Position numbers and translations under genes: made by a program | Notes under the pieces: generated by a model | What the model was told of the DNA's origin: nothing | Database searches by the model: none | What the model saw: only the letters and a program-made list of their open reading frames with translations | In this document: positions 1-6,596 of the stretch, piece by piece | Layout: every line of letters begins with the position of its first letter | How positions within the stretch are numbered: the stretch's first letter is position 1 | From: an uncultured Campylobacter sp. | GTDB taxonomy: Bacteria; Campylobacterota; Campylobacteria; Campylobacterales; Campylobacteraceae | Direction of reading: 5' to 3' | NCBI GenBank assembly: GCA_949294425.1 | Contig: CASFHJ010000192.1 | Coordinates: 1 to 8,231 of the forward strand | DNA length: 8,231 nucleotides

Positions 1-632
1 CCATATAAATGATAAGCTTCTAAAAATTCAAAAAGCTTATTTGCCATTGTAGCACTATCTATGGTTATCTTTGCACCCATGCTCCAGTTTGGGTGCTTTA
101 AAGCTTCTTTTACGCTAACATTTTTTAAATCTCTTAGCTTATGTTTAAAAAATGCCCCTCCACTTGCTGTGATTAAAAGTCTTTTGATATTTTTTTGTCC
201 CTTTAAAAGCAAGGACAAAGCAGCGTGTTCGCTATCTATAGCCCTTATCTTTGTTTCTTTTAAAAATTTACCACCAACTACTAAGCTTTCTTTATTTGCA
301 AGGGCTAGAATTTTTTTAAAATTCTTGGCTGCTAAGCTCACTCTAAAACCAGCAAAGCCAACTATGGCATTTAAAACTAGCTCATCATCACTTTCGCTTA
401 AAAGTTTTTCAAGTCCGTCCTGTCCACTAAAAATTCTAGACTTATCAAAGTTAACCAAGGCTTTATCCTCTTTGTTTTTTACGCAGACAAAACTTGGTTT
501 AAATTCTTTTATTTGTTGATTTAATAAGCTTATATTTTCCCCGCAAGAAAGGGCTGAAATTTTTAGCTTATATTTTCTTGCAAGTTTTAAGGTGCTAAGT
601 CCTATACTACCGGTGCTTCCGCATAATATCAT
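1..632 (-). CDS. dxr: 1-deoxy-D-xylulose 5-phosphate reductoisomerase, N-terminal 210 residues (3' end outside window)
   Basis: Dxr converts DXP to 2-C-methyl-D-erythritol 4-phosphate using NADPH and a divalent metal, the second step of the cytosolic MEP isoprenoid pathway. The NADPH-binding GSTGSIG motif is at residues 5-11. [11 protein letters not shown] (about 111-121) and DSEHAAL (133-139, metal ligands D133 and E135) follow. TASGGAF is at 155-161 and the HPNWSMGAK loop starts at 180. IDSATMANK is at 191-199, and E202 corresponds to the third metal ligand. The usual length is about 355 residues, so roughly 145 C-terminal residues are beyond position 1. The ATG at 632-630 overlaps the cdsA TGA (631-629) as ATGA, which suggests translational coupling. 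It is the last visible gene of the minus-strand operon. Identity is firm; nothing looks damaged. Confidence 0.96.
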   Translation of the reverse strand, partial: MILCGSTGSIGLSTLKLARKYKLKISALSCGENISLLNQQIKEFKPSFVCVKNKEDKALVNFDKSRIFSGQDGLEKLLSESDDELVLNAIVGFAGFRVSLAAKNFKKILALANKESLVVGGKFLKETKIRAIDSEHAALSLLLKGQKNIKRLLITASGGAFFKHKLRDLKNVSVKEALKHPNWSMGAKITIDSATMANKLFEFLEAYHLY

Positions 633-1357
633 ACAAGCACAACCATAGCTAAAGACCCTATCATAACAGCATCTATTCGGTCTAGTATGCCTCCGTGTCC
701 GGGTAGTAAAGAGCCGCTGTCTTTTAGGTTTGCTCTTCTTTTAAGATAACTTTCTATCAAGTCTCCAAGCACAGCAAAAAAAGCCACTACAAAGGATACA
801 AATAAAGAAAAGAAAAAACCATAAGAAAAAACGCCAAAAATAGAACCAAATAAGGTAGCAAAGATAATGCCACCAACTACTCCCTCTATGGTTTTTGAAG
901 CACTTGAAGCAGAAAAGGCTTTAGTGCCTATGATCTTTCCTGTAAAATAAGCAAAGCTATCACAAACAACCACTATAAAAATCAGCCAAAAAAGCTCAAA
1001 CATGCCATTATTTACATAAAGATGCCACATGGCAAATATAGGAACACTAGGGTATATGTAAGGTAAGACATCTTTTATATCCTCGCTTTTTTTATAAGCT
1101 AGGTAGCCAAAAACTAAGGCTACAAGAACTAGGCTTAAGGCAAGCACTTGCTCTGTGAAAAAGGCTATTAGAAAAAATAAAAGCGCCAAAACAACACTTG
1201 CTTGTTCTGCTTTGAAAAGATTTTTAGCCTCATTAAAGGCAAAAAATAAAAGTGCAGCAAAACACACAAAGCTTAAGATCTTATCATCTATTAAGGCGAT
1301 GATTATAACAGCGCCAAACATCACAAGCCCTGCTACTATCCTTTTTATATCAAACAT
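629..1357 (-). CDS. cdsA: Phosphatidate cytidylyltransferase (CDP-diacylglycerol synthase)
   Basis: CdsA makes CDP-diacylglycerol from phosphatidic acid and CTP in the inner membrane, the branch point for phosphatidylethanolamine, phosphatidylglycerol and cardiolipin. The 242-residue protein is hydrophobic with several membrane segments (about 8-22, 28-41, 54-68, 72-86, 120-133, 160-198, 229-242). The family signature fits at residues 203-229: SYLKRR, then [12 protein letters not shown], then LDRID, with the catalytic aspartate and basic residues present. [13 protein letters not shown] (132-144) and SKTIEG (154-159) are further conserved blocks. The length is a little short for the family but complete. 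The start ATG has a strong AAGGAG six bases upstream, abutting the TAA of the preceding gene. The TGA stop overlaps the dxr start by 4 bp. Pairing cdsA with dxr is common in bacteria. Confidence 0.96.
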   Translation of the reverse strand: MFDIKRIVAGLVMFGAVIIIALIDDKILSFVCFAALLFFAFNEAKNLFKAEQASVVLALLFFLIAFFTEQVLALSLVLVALVFGYLAYKKSEDIKDVLPYIYPSVPIFAMWHLYVNNGMFELFWLIFIVVVCDSFAYFTGKIIGTKAFSASSASKTIEGVVGGIIFATLFGSIFGVFSYGFFFSLFVSFVVAFFAVLGDLIESYLKRRANLKDSGSLLPGHGGILDRIDAVMIGSLAMVVLV

Positions 1358-1367
1358 AATTTTCTCC

Positions 1368-1715
1368 TTAAATGCTTAAATCAAGACGTTTCATCTTTTG
1401 AGAATCTTTAGGTTCAAGGTCCTCATTTTCTTTATCCTCTTCTAAAACAAGCTCCAAATCCTGCGGCTCTTTCTTTTCATCTTGCTTACGCTTTTTTTGT
1501 CCTTCCTCATCTTTTTTTTCTTTTATTTCCTCTTTTATCTCATGGCTTTCATTTACCTTTTCAAGCTTATCTACAAGCTTTTCTTTTTCTTGAAATTCGC
1601 TTAAATTTGCTATGGTTGCAAAACTCGTCTTTGCTTGTTCATTGCTTAAATGTGTAGAGGCAAGGGGTGCATTTTGCTGGATAAAATTAGAATTTCCAAG
1701 AGGTGTAATTGCCAT
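1368..1715 (-). CDS. Small highly charged, coiled-coil-like protein of unknown function (Cj1348c-like)
   Basis: This is a 115-residue protein I cannot assign to a functional family. Residues 1-36 are of ordinary composition, starting MAITPLGNSNFIQQNAP. From about residue 40 the chain is dominated by Glu, Lys and Asp, with runs such as EIKEEIKEKKDEE and LVLEEDKENEDLEP, so it is probably a helical or disordered charged tail. It ends with a short hydrophobic-capped motif, KRLDLSI. There is no signal peptide or membrane segment. The start is supported by AAAGGA seven bases upstream, inside the end of the preceding gene. The gap to that gene is 2 bp and to cdsA 10 bp, so it is co-transcribed and probably coupled. 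C. jejuni has a similar small coiled-coil protein in the same slot, as I recall. Coding status is well supported by position and RBS; function is unknown. Confidence 0.85.
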   Translation of the reverse strand: MAITPLGNSNFIQQNAPLASTHLSNEQAKTSFATIANLSEFQEKEKLVDKLEKVNESHEIKEEIKEKKDEEGQKKRKQDEKKEPQDLELVLEEDKENEDLEPKDSQKMKRLDLSI

Positions 1716-1717
1716 AA

Positions 1718-3022
1718 CTATTCCTTTGTTACGCTTAAGCTTTTAAAATTTGTATAGGACACAAAAGCCTTTTCTTGTATTTTAACAAATTTTCGTTGCG
1801 TATAATCCACCAAATAAGAACCTCTACTTAGATTTGATAAATTTACACAAAGTCTTGAGGCAAATTTTATCACATCATCGCTAAATATAGTCTTGTTTGA
1901 GTGTATAAAAACGTGAGCACTTGATAAATTTTTTACGTGAAACCATAAATCATCTTTCTTGCTATTTTTTAGCAGGTATTCATTAGCACTTTCATTTCTA
2001 CCCGCACTTATCTTAAAATCCTTAAAATAAAAGCTTAAAACAGGGCTTTGCTTTTTTTCCCTTTTATCAATCCTTTCTTTTTTTGGAAGCAAAATATCAA
2101 GCTCTGTCTTTGAGGAAGCGTTTTGAACTAGCTCTAACAAGACATTTAGCTTTTCTATCTTTTGCTCTAAATTTTGTCTTTGTAAGTGCAAATTTTTAAC
2201 CTTTTGCTTTAGCTTTTTTGCCTCCTTATAAAAATCATTTGCACTAAGCTTTGCGGATTTTTCCAGCTTAAAAACAAGCTCATTTCCTTCAAAATCTTTT
2301 AAACTAAAATTTCTTTCATACTCTTTTATATGGTATAAATTTGCAAAAAGCACATCAGCTCTTAAGGATAAATTTTTTGCCCTTTCTAAAAGTAAGTCCT
2401 CTTTTTCAAGCTCCTTAAGCCTTTTTTCATTTAAAAAAAGCTTGGTTTTTAGCTTAGATTTTTTTTGCTCCTTTAGTTTTAAAAGCTCATCTTGTTTTAA
2501 GCTCAAAAAAGAAAGCCTAAAATAGCTTTCAAAATCATCTATAAAAACTTCTTTTTCCTTTATCTCTATGCCCTCTAAATCCTCTAAAATTAGCCCCGGT
2601 TTTATGCTTCTTTTTGAGTTTTGACTATATCTTAGGGCAGAAAGTATGACTTTTTTTTCATCTGTTATTATGGCATTAGTATTTTTGCCCGTAAATTCAA
2701 AATAAAGGCTAAAATCAAAGCTTTTATAAGCCTTAGTTAATGAAAGCTCTAGTTTTAGAATTCTATTATTTTGTAAGACGCAGATATTTTTTATCTTGGA
2801 ATTTGTGAGGTATTTTTTAAGAGCTAGATCAAAGGGAGCCTTATACTCTTTTTCTAAAAGTTCCGCCTTATAAATGCCTGATCTTGAAGGCTGTAGGTCA
2901 AAAAAAAGCTCCTCTTTATCAAAGCAAAGCTTAAGTAAGTTATCATCTACTCTTTTTGCATTTTTGATTTTTTCAAAAGTTCTAAGATAGTTTTGTATTT
3001 GAATTAAGGCGCTGTATTTCAT
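1718..3022 (-). CDS. NFACT-family ribosome quality control protein (RqcH-like; often annotated fibronectin-binding protein)
   Basis: NFACT proteins (bacterial RqcH, eukaryotic NEMF/Rqc2) bind stalled 50S subunits carrying peptidyl-tRNA and recruit tRNA-Ala to add C-terminal alanine tails that mark the nascent chain for degradation. Order in this 434-residue protein: NFACT-N (about 1-165, with FDLQPSRSGIY at 41-51 and FEFTGKNTNAIITD at 108-121); a helical, probably coiled-coil middle rich in Lys, Glu and Leu (about 175-305); and NFACT-R (about 328-434) with GRNESANEYLL, DLWFHVKNLSSAHVFIH (358-374) and GSYLVDYTQRKFVK (401-414). Firmicute members run near 570 residues, so this is a compact form, about the size I recall for C. 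jejuni. The usual DR pair of NFACT-N appears to be N86-R87 here. The start has no strong Shine-Dalgarno sequence. It is first in the operon. The old adhesin label rests on weak evidence. Confidence 0.9.
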   Translation of the reverse strand: MKYSALIQIQNYLRTFEKIKNAKRVDDNLLKLCFDKEELFFDLQPSRSGIYKAELLEKEYKAPFDLALKKYLTNSKIKNICVLQNNRILKLELSLTKAYKSFDFSLYFEFTGKNTNAIITDEKKVILSALRYSQNSKRSIKPGLILEDLEGIEIKEKEVFIDDFESYFRLSFLSLKQDELLKLKEQKKSKLKTKLFLNEKRLKELEKEDLLLERAKNLSLRADVLFANLYHIKEYERNFSLKDFEGNELVFKLEKSAKLSANDFYKEAKKLKQKVKNLHLQRQNLEQKIEKLNVLLELVQNASSKTELDILLPKKERIDKREKKQSPVLSFYFKDFKISAGRNESANEYLLKNSKKDDLWFHVKNLSSAHVFIHSNKTIFSDDVIKFASRLCVNLSNLSRGSYLVDYTQRKFVKIQEKAFVSYTNFKSLSVTKE

Positions 3023-3044
3023 AGCAAAGTCTCATTTTTAGCTT

Positions 3045-3050
3045 ATTTTA
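3045..3050 (-). promoter_or_regulatory. Candidate -10 element for the NFACT-cdsA-dxr operon
   Basis: The minus strand reads TAAAAT here, which would place a transcription start near 3038, about 15 bases before the NFACT ATG. Campylobacter sigma-70 promoters often have a recognisable -10 and no clear -35, so this is only a plausible assignment. The short leader would agree with the lack of a good ribosome binding site. Confidence 0.35.
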
Positions 3051-3074
3051 ATGCTTTTTGGCTTAAAATTTCAT

Positions 3075-3080
3075 TATGAT
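3075..3080 (+). promoter_or_regulatory. Candidate -10 element for pldA
   Basis: TATGAT lies 35 bases before the pldA ATG and predicts a start near 3087. A second AT-rich hexamer, TAAAAT at 3083-3088, is an alternative. The 92-bp gap between the two divergent genes must hold both promoters. No strong ribosome binding site is visible before the pldA start. Confidence 0.35.
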
Positions 3081-3114
3081 TTTAAAATGCATGTTAGCAC
3101 GGGCTTAGTTAAAA

Positions 3115-3885
3115 ATGTTTAGATTCTTATTATTTTTCATCTTTTTTGCACTTTTTTCTCAGGCTAAGGATACGAGTTTTAATAACGCCTTTAACATAAG
3201 CACTCATGAAAAAAACTATTTTTTGCCTCTTTCCTACACCTTTAAGGGCAAATATCCAGATGAAAAAAGAGCGGAGATAAAATTTCAGCTAAGCATAAAA
3301 AAGCTGCTTTTTGAAAACTTATTTTCACTAAATGAAAATTATTATTTTGCATACACTCAAAAGGCTTGGTGGCAAGCCTACAAAGACTCAGCACCCTTTA
3401 ATGAGCTAAATTTTAAGCCAGAATTTTTTGTAAATATCCCTTTAAATTTAGCTTCTGCCTTAAAAAATATAAGAGTATCTTTAATGCACGAGTCAAACGG
3501 CAAGGCTAATGAAAATTTCGAGTCTAGATCTTGGAATAGACTTTATTTTGCCTTTCTTTTTCAGCAAAAAGACCTTGGTATAGAGCCTAGATTTTGGTAT
3601 AGACTGCCAGAAAATAAAGACGATAACAAAGACATACTTCATTACATAGGAAATTTCGAGCTTTCTTTAAGATATGTAAAAAAGGACTTTTTTTCAGAGC
3701 TAGTGCTAAAAAATAACCTAAATTTCAAAGACAACAAGCTAGGCTTAGAGTTAAACACAGGCTTTGATCTCTTTGATAACGGGGTATTTTATTATTTGCA
3801 GTATTACTACGGGTATGCACAAAGCCTGACAAATTATAATAGATTAAGCAATAAGCTATCCTTTGGTTTTTTGATAGCTTATTAA
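3115..3885 (+). CDS. pldA: Outer-membrane phospholipase A (OMPLA)
   Basis: PldA is a 12-stranded outer-membrane beta-barrel that, as a calcium-bound dimer, hydrolyses phospholipids misplaced in the outer leaflet. In Campylobacter it is linked to haemolysis and colonisation. The 256-residue protein begins with a signal peptide (MFRFLLFFIFFALFSQA, likely cut after A17). The catalytic triad is visible as H125, S127 and N141 in MHESNGKANENFES followed by RSWNRLYF. S137 matches the E. coli calcium-site serine. Two extra residues sit between H125 and N141 compared with E. coli, as I recall that sequence. Alternating hydrophobic strands follow, and GYAQSLTNYN (233-242) is the usual late motif. The chain ends in a terminal aromatic (LIAY). 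A TAG at 3106-3108 in the same frame makes this ATG the first possible. The stop is 3 bp from the convergent flagellin stop. Confidence 0.93.
   Translation: MFRFLLFFIFFALFSQAKDTSFNNAFNISTHEKNYFLPLSYTFKGKYPDEKRAEIKFQLSIKKLLFENLFSLNENYYFAYTQKAWWQAYKDSAPFNELNFKPEFFVNIPLNLASALKNIRVSLMHESNGKANENFESRSWNRLYFAFLFQQKDLGIEPRFWYRLPENKDDNKDILHYIGNFELSLRYVKKDFFSELVLKNNLNFKDNKLGLELNTGFDLFDNGVFYYLQYYYGYAQSLTNYNRLSNKLSFGFLIAY
3850..3883. terminator. Hairpin in the end of pldA, probable bidirectional terminator for pldA and flagellin
   Basis: AATAAGCTATC (3850-3860) and GATAGCTTATT (3873-3883) form a perfect 11-bp inverted repeat around a 12-base loop. The right arm reaches into the pldA stop codon, so the stem is encoded by the last codons of the barrel protein. 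Read on the minus strand, the hairpin starts six bases after the flagellin TAA, where a terminator is expected. On the plus strand the stem is followed by a short TTTT. There is no other space between the genes for termination signals. Poly-U tails are weak in both directions, so stem-driven termination or mRNA end protection are both possible. Confidence 0.6.
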
Positions 3886-3888
3886 GTT

Positions 3889-5730
3889 TTATTGTAAGAG
3901 TTGTAGGACGTGTTGCTGGGAGGCGTTAGCCTGAGCTAGTGCGTAAGAGCCACTTTGTGCTAAGATATTGTGTTTTGAGAAATTCGCACTCTCACTTGCA
4001 AAGTCCACGTCTCTTATGGTTGATTCTGCTGATTTTAGGTTTACTTGGGTTACGCTTATGTTATTTACTGTTACTTGTAGCTGGTTTTGCACAGAACCAA
4101 TATCTGCTCTAACTTGGTCTAAATTTATGATGGCAGTTTCTGCTACGTCCATCACGCCCATAGCACCTTGAAGAGTGGTTACACCAGCGGTTTGCTCTAA
4201 GCCTATTTGCATCTTTCTTTCCTCAGTTCTTTGTATACCAAGCACAGAAATGGTAGAAAGCCCATTAGCCGCAGCGGTCATAACCACAAGCTCTCCAGCT
4301 ATGGTAGAGACGTTACTTAAAGCTACGTTATAAACATTTGAAAATTTAATGCTAGAAATCATATTTGCTAAGGGTGAAAATCCTTTAGTTGATAAGCCCA
4401 TAGTTGAAAGTATACCAAGTCCGGGTCCTATGTCTATATTTTGTCCTATCATAGAAGCAGCAGTTGTTCTAAACGCTGATAAACCACTACCATTAGAATA
4501 AACAAGCTGGGTATAGGTGCTAAGACCTGTGCCATTTAGCACCGTTAAAGAGCTTACACCTATGGTTAAGGTGGCTAGTCTTTCAAAGGAGTTAAAACCC
4601 ATGGCATCAGCTAGTTTTTGAGATAATTTACCCTTTGTCTCTCTTAAAGAAACAGAGGCTTGAGAAACTAGCTTATCATCATCAAAGCCAAAGCCTGTGC
4701 CTTCTTTGGATATATCGCCTCCGTTATTTTTCACTAAGGATAAACGACCATAATTTTCAAGCATATTTATAGGGATACCAGCTCCAGCTCCTATGGATCC
4801 TGTTATGGCTATGCCTCTGCCGTCATTTGAGGTCAAAAGCAAGTGCCCGTTTGGGTCTCTTGCTGCTTCAACTCCTGTGGTATCTTTTTTAGAATTTATG
4901 GCTGCTATGAGGGCATTGTTGTTGTCATTGTCTCTATACTCTATCTTTCCTATGATAACACCATTTATAGAAAAATCCTCGCTAGTAACGCCTTGTTTTA
5001 TAGGGGTTGAGCCTTGAGTTTGCACACTAAAAGAAGCTCTAACTCCTGTTAGATCAGCTACTCTGTTTATCTCCTCAGCTAAGGCTCCAAGCCCTGTTCC
5101 AACGGAAGTTGAGATAGTAACTCTTGGAAAGGTAAAATCATTCACCCCGTCATAGTTTCTAATAGTCATGCTAACTTCACCATCTTGCAAGACATTTTGT
5201 CCTGTTTCAAAACGAGTAAGACCTATTTTATTTGTTTGGGTTGAGCCTATACTTGCCTTTATGGTTTGGTTTGAGCTAACACCAATTTGAAATTCTTGAT
5301 TTATAAAGCCCCCGCTTAAGAGTTGTTTGCCGTTAAAGGAGGTGGTATTTGCGATATTATCAAGCTCTTCCATTAGTCTATTAATATCTGCGTGAAGCAT
5401 ATTTCTTGTCTTTGTGCTTTGCCCATCTTGAGCTGCTTGAGTAGCCTTTGTCTTTATGGTATCAAGTATCTTTAGCTGCTCGTCCATAGCCTTATCTGCA
5501 ACTTGAAGTATAGACATAGCATCATTTCCATTGTTTATAGCCTGACCCAAGGTAGAGGCTTGAGAGCGAAGCTGATCAGCTATTGCCATGCCTGAAGCGT
5601 CATCTTTTGCAGAATTTATCCTAAGACCTGAGGAGAGTCTTTCAAGTGAGCTATCTAAACCCCTTGAATTTACTAGCATATTATTATGTGCGTTTAATGC
5701 ACCTATGTTGGTGTTTATCTTTAAACCCAT
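3889..5730 (-). CDS. Flagellin, FlaA/FlaB type
   Basis: This is a structural subunit of the flagellar filament, exported by the flagellar type III system. It is a 613-residue protein. The N-terminal D0/D1 helices (about 1-170) carry [18 protein letters not shown] (35-52), [21 protein letters not shown] and [13 protein letters not shown] (128-140). A Campylobacter-type middle (about 170-380) has [15 protein letters not shown] and [11 protein letters not shown] Ser/Thr/Gly-rich variable region (about 380-512) is the likely surface domain and O-glycosylation target. C-terminal D1/D0 (513-613) runs from [15 protein letters not shown] to the end. It is some 40 residues longer than C. jejuni FlaA as I recall. 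ATG 5730 is chosen because AAAGGA lies 7 bases upstream; the frame also opens at a TTG (5745), which would cover that site. Its sigma-54 promoter resembles flaB, but sequence alone does not separate FlaA from FlaB. No second flagellin is in the window. Confidence 0.96.
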   Translation of the reverse strand: MGLKINTNIGALNAHNNMLVNSRGLDSSLERLSSGLRINSAKDDASGMAIADQLRSQASTLGQAINNGNDAMSILQVADKAMDEQLKILDTIKTKATQAAQDGQSTKTRNMLHADINRLMEELDNIANTTSFNGKQLLSGGFINQEFQIGVSSNQTIKASIGSTQTNKIGLTRFETGQNVLQDGEVSMTIRNYDGVNDFTFPRVTISTSVGTGLGALAEEINRVADLTGVRASFSVQTQGSTPIKQGVTSEDFSINGVIIGKIEYRDNDNNNALIAAINSKKDTTGVEAARDPNGHLLLTSNDGRGIAITGSIGAGAGIPINMLENYGRLSLVKNNGGDISKEGTGFGFDDDKLVSQASVSLRETKGKLSQKLADAMGFNSFERLATLTIGVSSLTVLNGTGLSTYTQLVYSNGSGLSAFRTTAASMIGQNIDIGPGLGILSTMGLSTKGFSPLANMISSIKFSNVYNVALSNVSTIAGELVVMTAAANGLSTISVLGIQRTEERKMQIGLEQTAGVTTLQGAMGVMDVAETAIINLDQVRADIGSVQNQLQVTVNNISVTQVNLKSAESTIRDVDFASESANFSKHNILAQSGSYALAQANASQQHVLQLLQ

Positions 5731-5764
5731 AGTAAATCCTTTCAAAATATTGCTAGCAAAGTGT

Positions 5765-5782
5765 AAGCAAGTTTTGTTCCAA
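5765..5782 (-). promoter_or_regulatory. Sigma-54 (RpoN) promoter of the flagellin gene
   Basis: The minus strand reads TTGGAACAAAACTTGCTT. The -24 GG and -12 GC doublets are separated by the canonical 10 bases, and TTGGAAC and TTGCTT match the RpoN consensus well. The predicted start is near 5755, giving a leader of about 25 bases with AAAGGA before the ATG. In C. jejuni, RpoN with the FlgSR two-component system drives flaB and rod/hook genes while FliA drives flaA, so expression late in hook assembly is inferred. Confidence 0.88.
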
Positions 5783-5954
5783 ATATATCATTTCAAAAGC
5801 TTTGCTAATAGACTGCCTTATTATTTTGGTAATCTTGATGTTTTTATCGATAATGAGAGCTTTTTAAAATCGATTTCATGAGTTTAGAATCTAATGCTAA
5901 TATTGAAACTTATTTTACAAAATTATTTAGTGTGTGAGTGTTTTAAGATATAAA

Positions 5955-6118
5955 AAGCAAGGCTATGGGTAAAATCCGCATAAAAGAGATTTGCTTTGCG
6001 AGATTATCGTTCGTGAGAAGCATTTTTGTGCAAATTTTTAGAATCTTTGGGCTTTTAAGCAAAGCACACAAACAAGGTTGTTTGGAGATTTTAGCTTACT
6101 TGCTTAAAAAGCAATTTT
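5955..6118 (+). ncRNA. Candidate structured small RNA (hypothesis)
   Basis: Complementary pairs found by eye nest in order: 5955-5961 with 6099-6105 (7 bp), 5970-5976 with 6087-6093 (7 bp), 5992-5999 with 6059-6066 (8 bp), and 6000-6005 with 6042-6047 (6 bp including one G-U). A small hairpin, 6070-6075 with 6078-6083, sits on the 3' side of the internal bubble. This closing stem, open middle with a 3'-side hairpin, and apical stem is the general plan of 6S RNA, but no conserved 6S sequence was recognised. A terminator-like hairpin (6100-6114, then TTTT) would compete with the closing stem. Possible -10 hexamers are TAAGAT (5944-5949) and TATAAA (5949-5954). Helices this short arise by chance in AT-rich DNA, so support is modest. 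Confidence 0.22.
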
Positions 6119-6120
6119 AA
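5965..6120 (+). CDS. Possible 51-residue basic small protein (uncertain)
   Basis: An ATG at 5965 opens 51 codons before TAA at 6118-6120. The predicted product is basic and partly hydrophobic: it starts MGKIRIKEICFARLSFV, has a central aliphatic/aromatic stretch (about 19-31, IFVQIFRIFGLLS) and ends AYLLKKQF. I do not recognise it. AAGG ends only two bases before the ATG, so the ribosome binding site is poor. Stops occur in this frame at 5935-5937 and 5944-5946, which limits the start. A 51-codon opening is mildly unlikely by chance in AT-rich DNA. The same bases can be read as a structured RNA, and at most one of the two may be real. Confidence 0.17.
   Translation: MGKIRIKEICFARLSFVRSIFVQIFRIFGLLSKAHKQGCLEILAYLLKKQF
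6100..6118 (+). terminator. Weak terminator-like hairpin
   Basis: TTGCTT and AAGCAA pair around an AAA loop and are followed by TTTT on the plus strand. The stem is short and AT-rich. It could end a plus-strand transcript of the preceding 150 bases. On the minus strand it lies about 25 bases after the GNAT stop but has no T-run. Confidence 0.25.
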
Positions 6121-6139
6121 AGTAGAATTTTAAGGCTAC

Positions 6140-6589
6140 TCACTCGTTAAAATTTGTTAAATTTAACTCATTTAAGGAAAGATCGTAGTAGTTTGCGTCC
6201 TCTCTTAAACAAAAGCCATAGTGGCTCCAAAAGGTATTTCCAAGGTCGTTATTTTTAAAAGCTATAAGGGCTATTTTGTTTATCTTTTCCTTTTTTAATG
6301 CGTCTAGGCAAAATTTACTCATTTCATGTGCTATGCCTCTTTTTCTGTAAGCCTCATCAACGCAAACATGATAAAAGCCTCCAGTGCGTCCGTCATGTCC
6401 GCACAAAATACTTCCAACTATCTTAGAATCTATCTCTGCAACAGCACTTAAATTTGGATTTCTATCTAAGAATCTATGTATGCTTTCCTTGCTGTCATCT
6501 ATGCTTCTTATGCCAAAGCCTTTTATCTTGCACCAAAGCTCATAAACTCCACCATAATCCTCTTTTTTCATAGCTCTAACTATCATCAT
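6140..6589 (-). CDS. GNAT-family N-acetyltransferase, arginine-operon partner (Cj0225-like)
   Basis: This is a predicted cytosolic acetyl-CoA-dependent acetyltransferase of 149 residues, normal for a single GNAT domain. Visible marks are VAEIDSKIVGSILCGHDGR (beta strands, 50-68), FYHVCVDEAYRKRGIA (72-87, with the RxxGxA pyrophosphate loop at 82-87) and NTFWSHYGF (118-126), the usual C-terminal motif. It starts 7 bp after the argC stop, so the two are co-transcribed. In C. jejuni a like gene sits between argC and argB. Acetylation of glutamate, the first step of arginine synthesis (ArgA activity), is a reasonable inference but not shown by the sequence. Two ATGs are adjacent (6589 and 6586): AAGGA lies 3 bases before the first and 6 before the second, so the second may be used. 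The stop is TGA at 6142-6140. Confidence 0.9.
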   Translation of the reverse strand: MMIVRAMKKEDYGGVYELWCKIKGFGIRSIDDSKESIHRFLDRNPNLSAVAEIDSKIVGSILCGHDGRTGGFYHVCVDEAYRKRGIAHEMSKFCLDALKKEKINKIALIAFKNNDLGNTFWSHYGFCLREDANYYDLSLNELNLTNFNE

Positions 6590-6596
6590 TTTTCCT

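Larger units (their letters stand above)
5783..6139. other. Long gap without a firm gene, between the flagellin promoter and the GNAT gene
   Basis: After the sigma-54 promoter, the next 90 bases (5783-5880) hold only AT-rich sequence with two ATCGAT palindromes (5846-5851, 5869-5874). The stretch 5881-5954 shows nothing convincing. From 5955 to 6118 there is nested complementarity, and an unbroken 51-codon frame covers much of it; both are listed separately. No tRNA, insertion-sequence end or tandem repeat was seen. In C. jejuni argB would follow the acetyltransferase, so this gap is where the two gene orders part. Confidence 0.6.

Noticed and set aside
61..519. 152-codon open frame on the plus strand
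   Set aside because: It is antisense to dxr, whose reading frame carries all family motifs; the plus-strand product is low-complexity and shadows the real gene.
5731..5745. Flagellin start at TTG 5745, adding five residues
   Set aside because: The added codons would cover the AAAGGA ribosome binding site, and Campylobacter flagellins begin at the MG residues encoded from 5730.
5844..5866. Possible FliA (sigma-28) promoter before the flagellin: TAAA and CGATAA on the minus strand
   Set aside because: The spacing is 13 bases, shorter than the usual sigma-28 layout as I know it, and it is over 110 bases from the ATG. The sigma-54 site is far better placed and matched.
5588..5881. 97-codon plus-strand frame across the flagellin start and promoter
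   Set aside because: It runs antisense through conserved flagellin codons and the sigma-54 promoter, and has no recognisable product.
5881..6139. Remnant of argB, a second flagellin or another decayed gene
   Set aside because: No stretch in any frame resembles a conserved block of these proteins; the stops and small open frames show no recognisable homology by eye.
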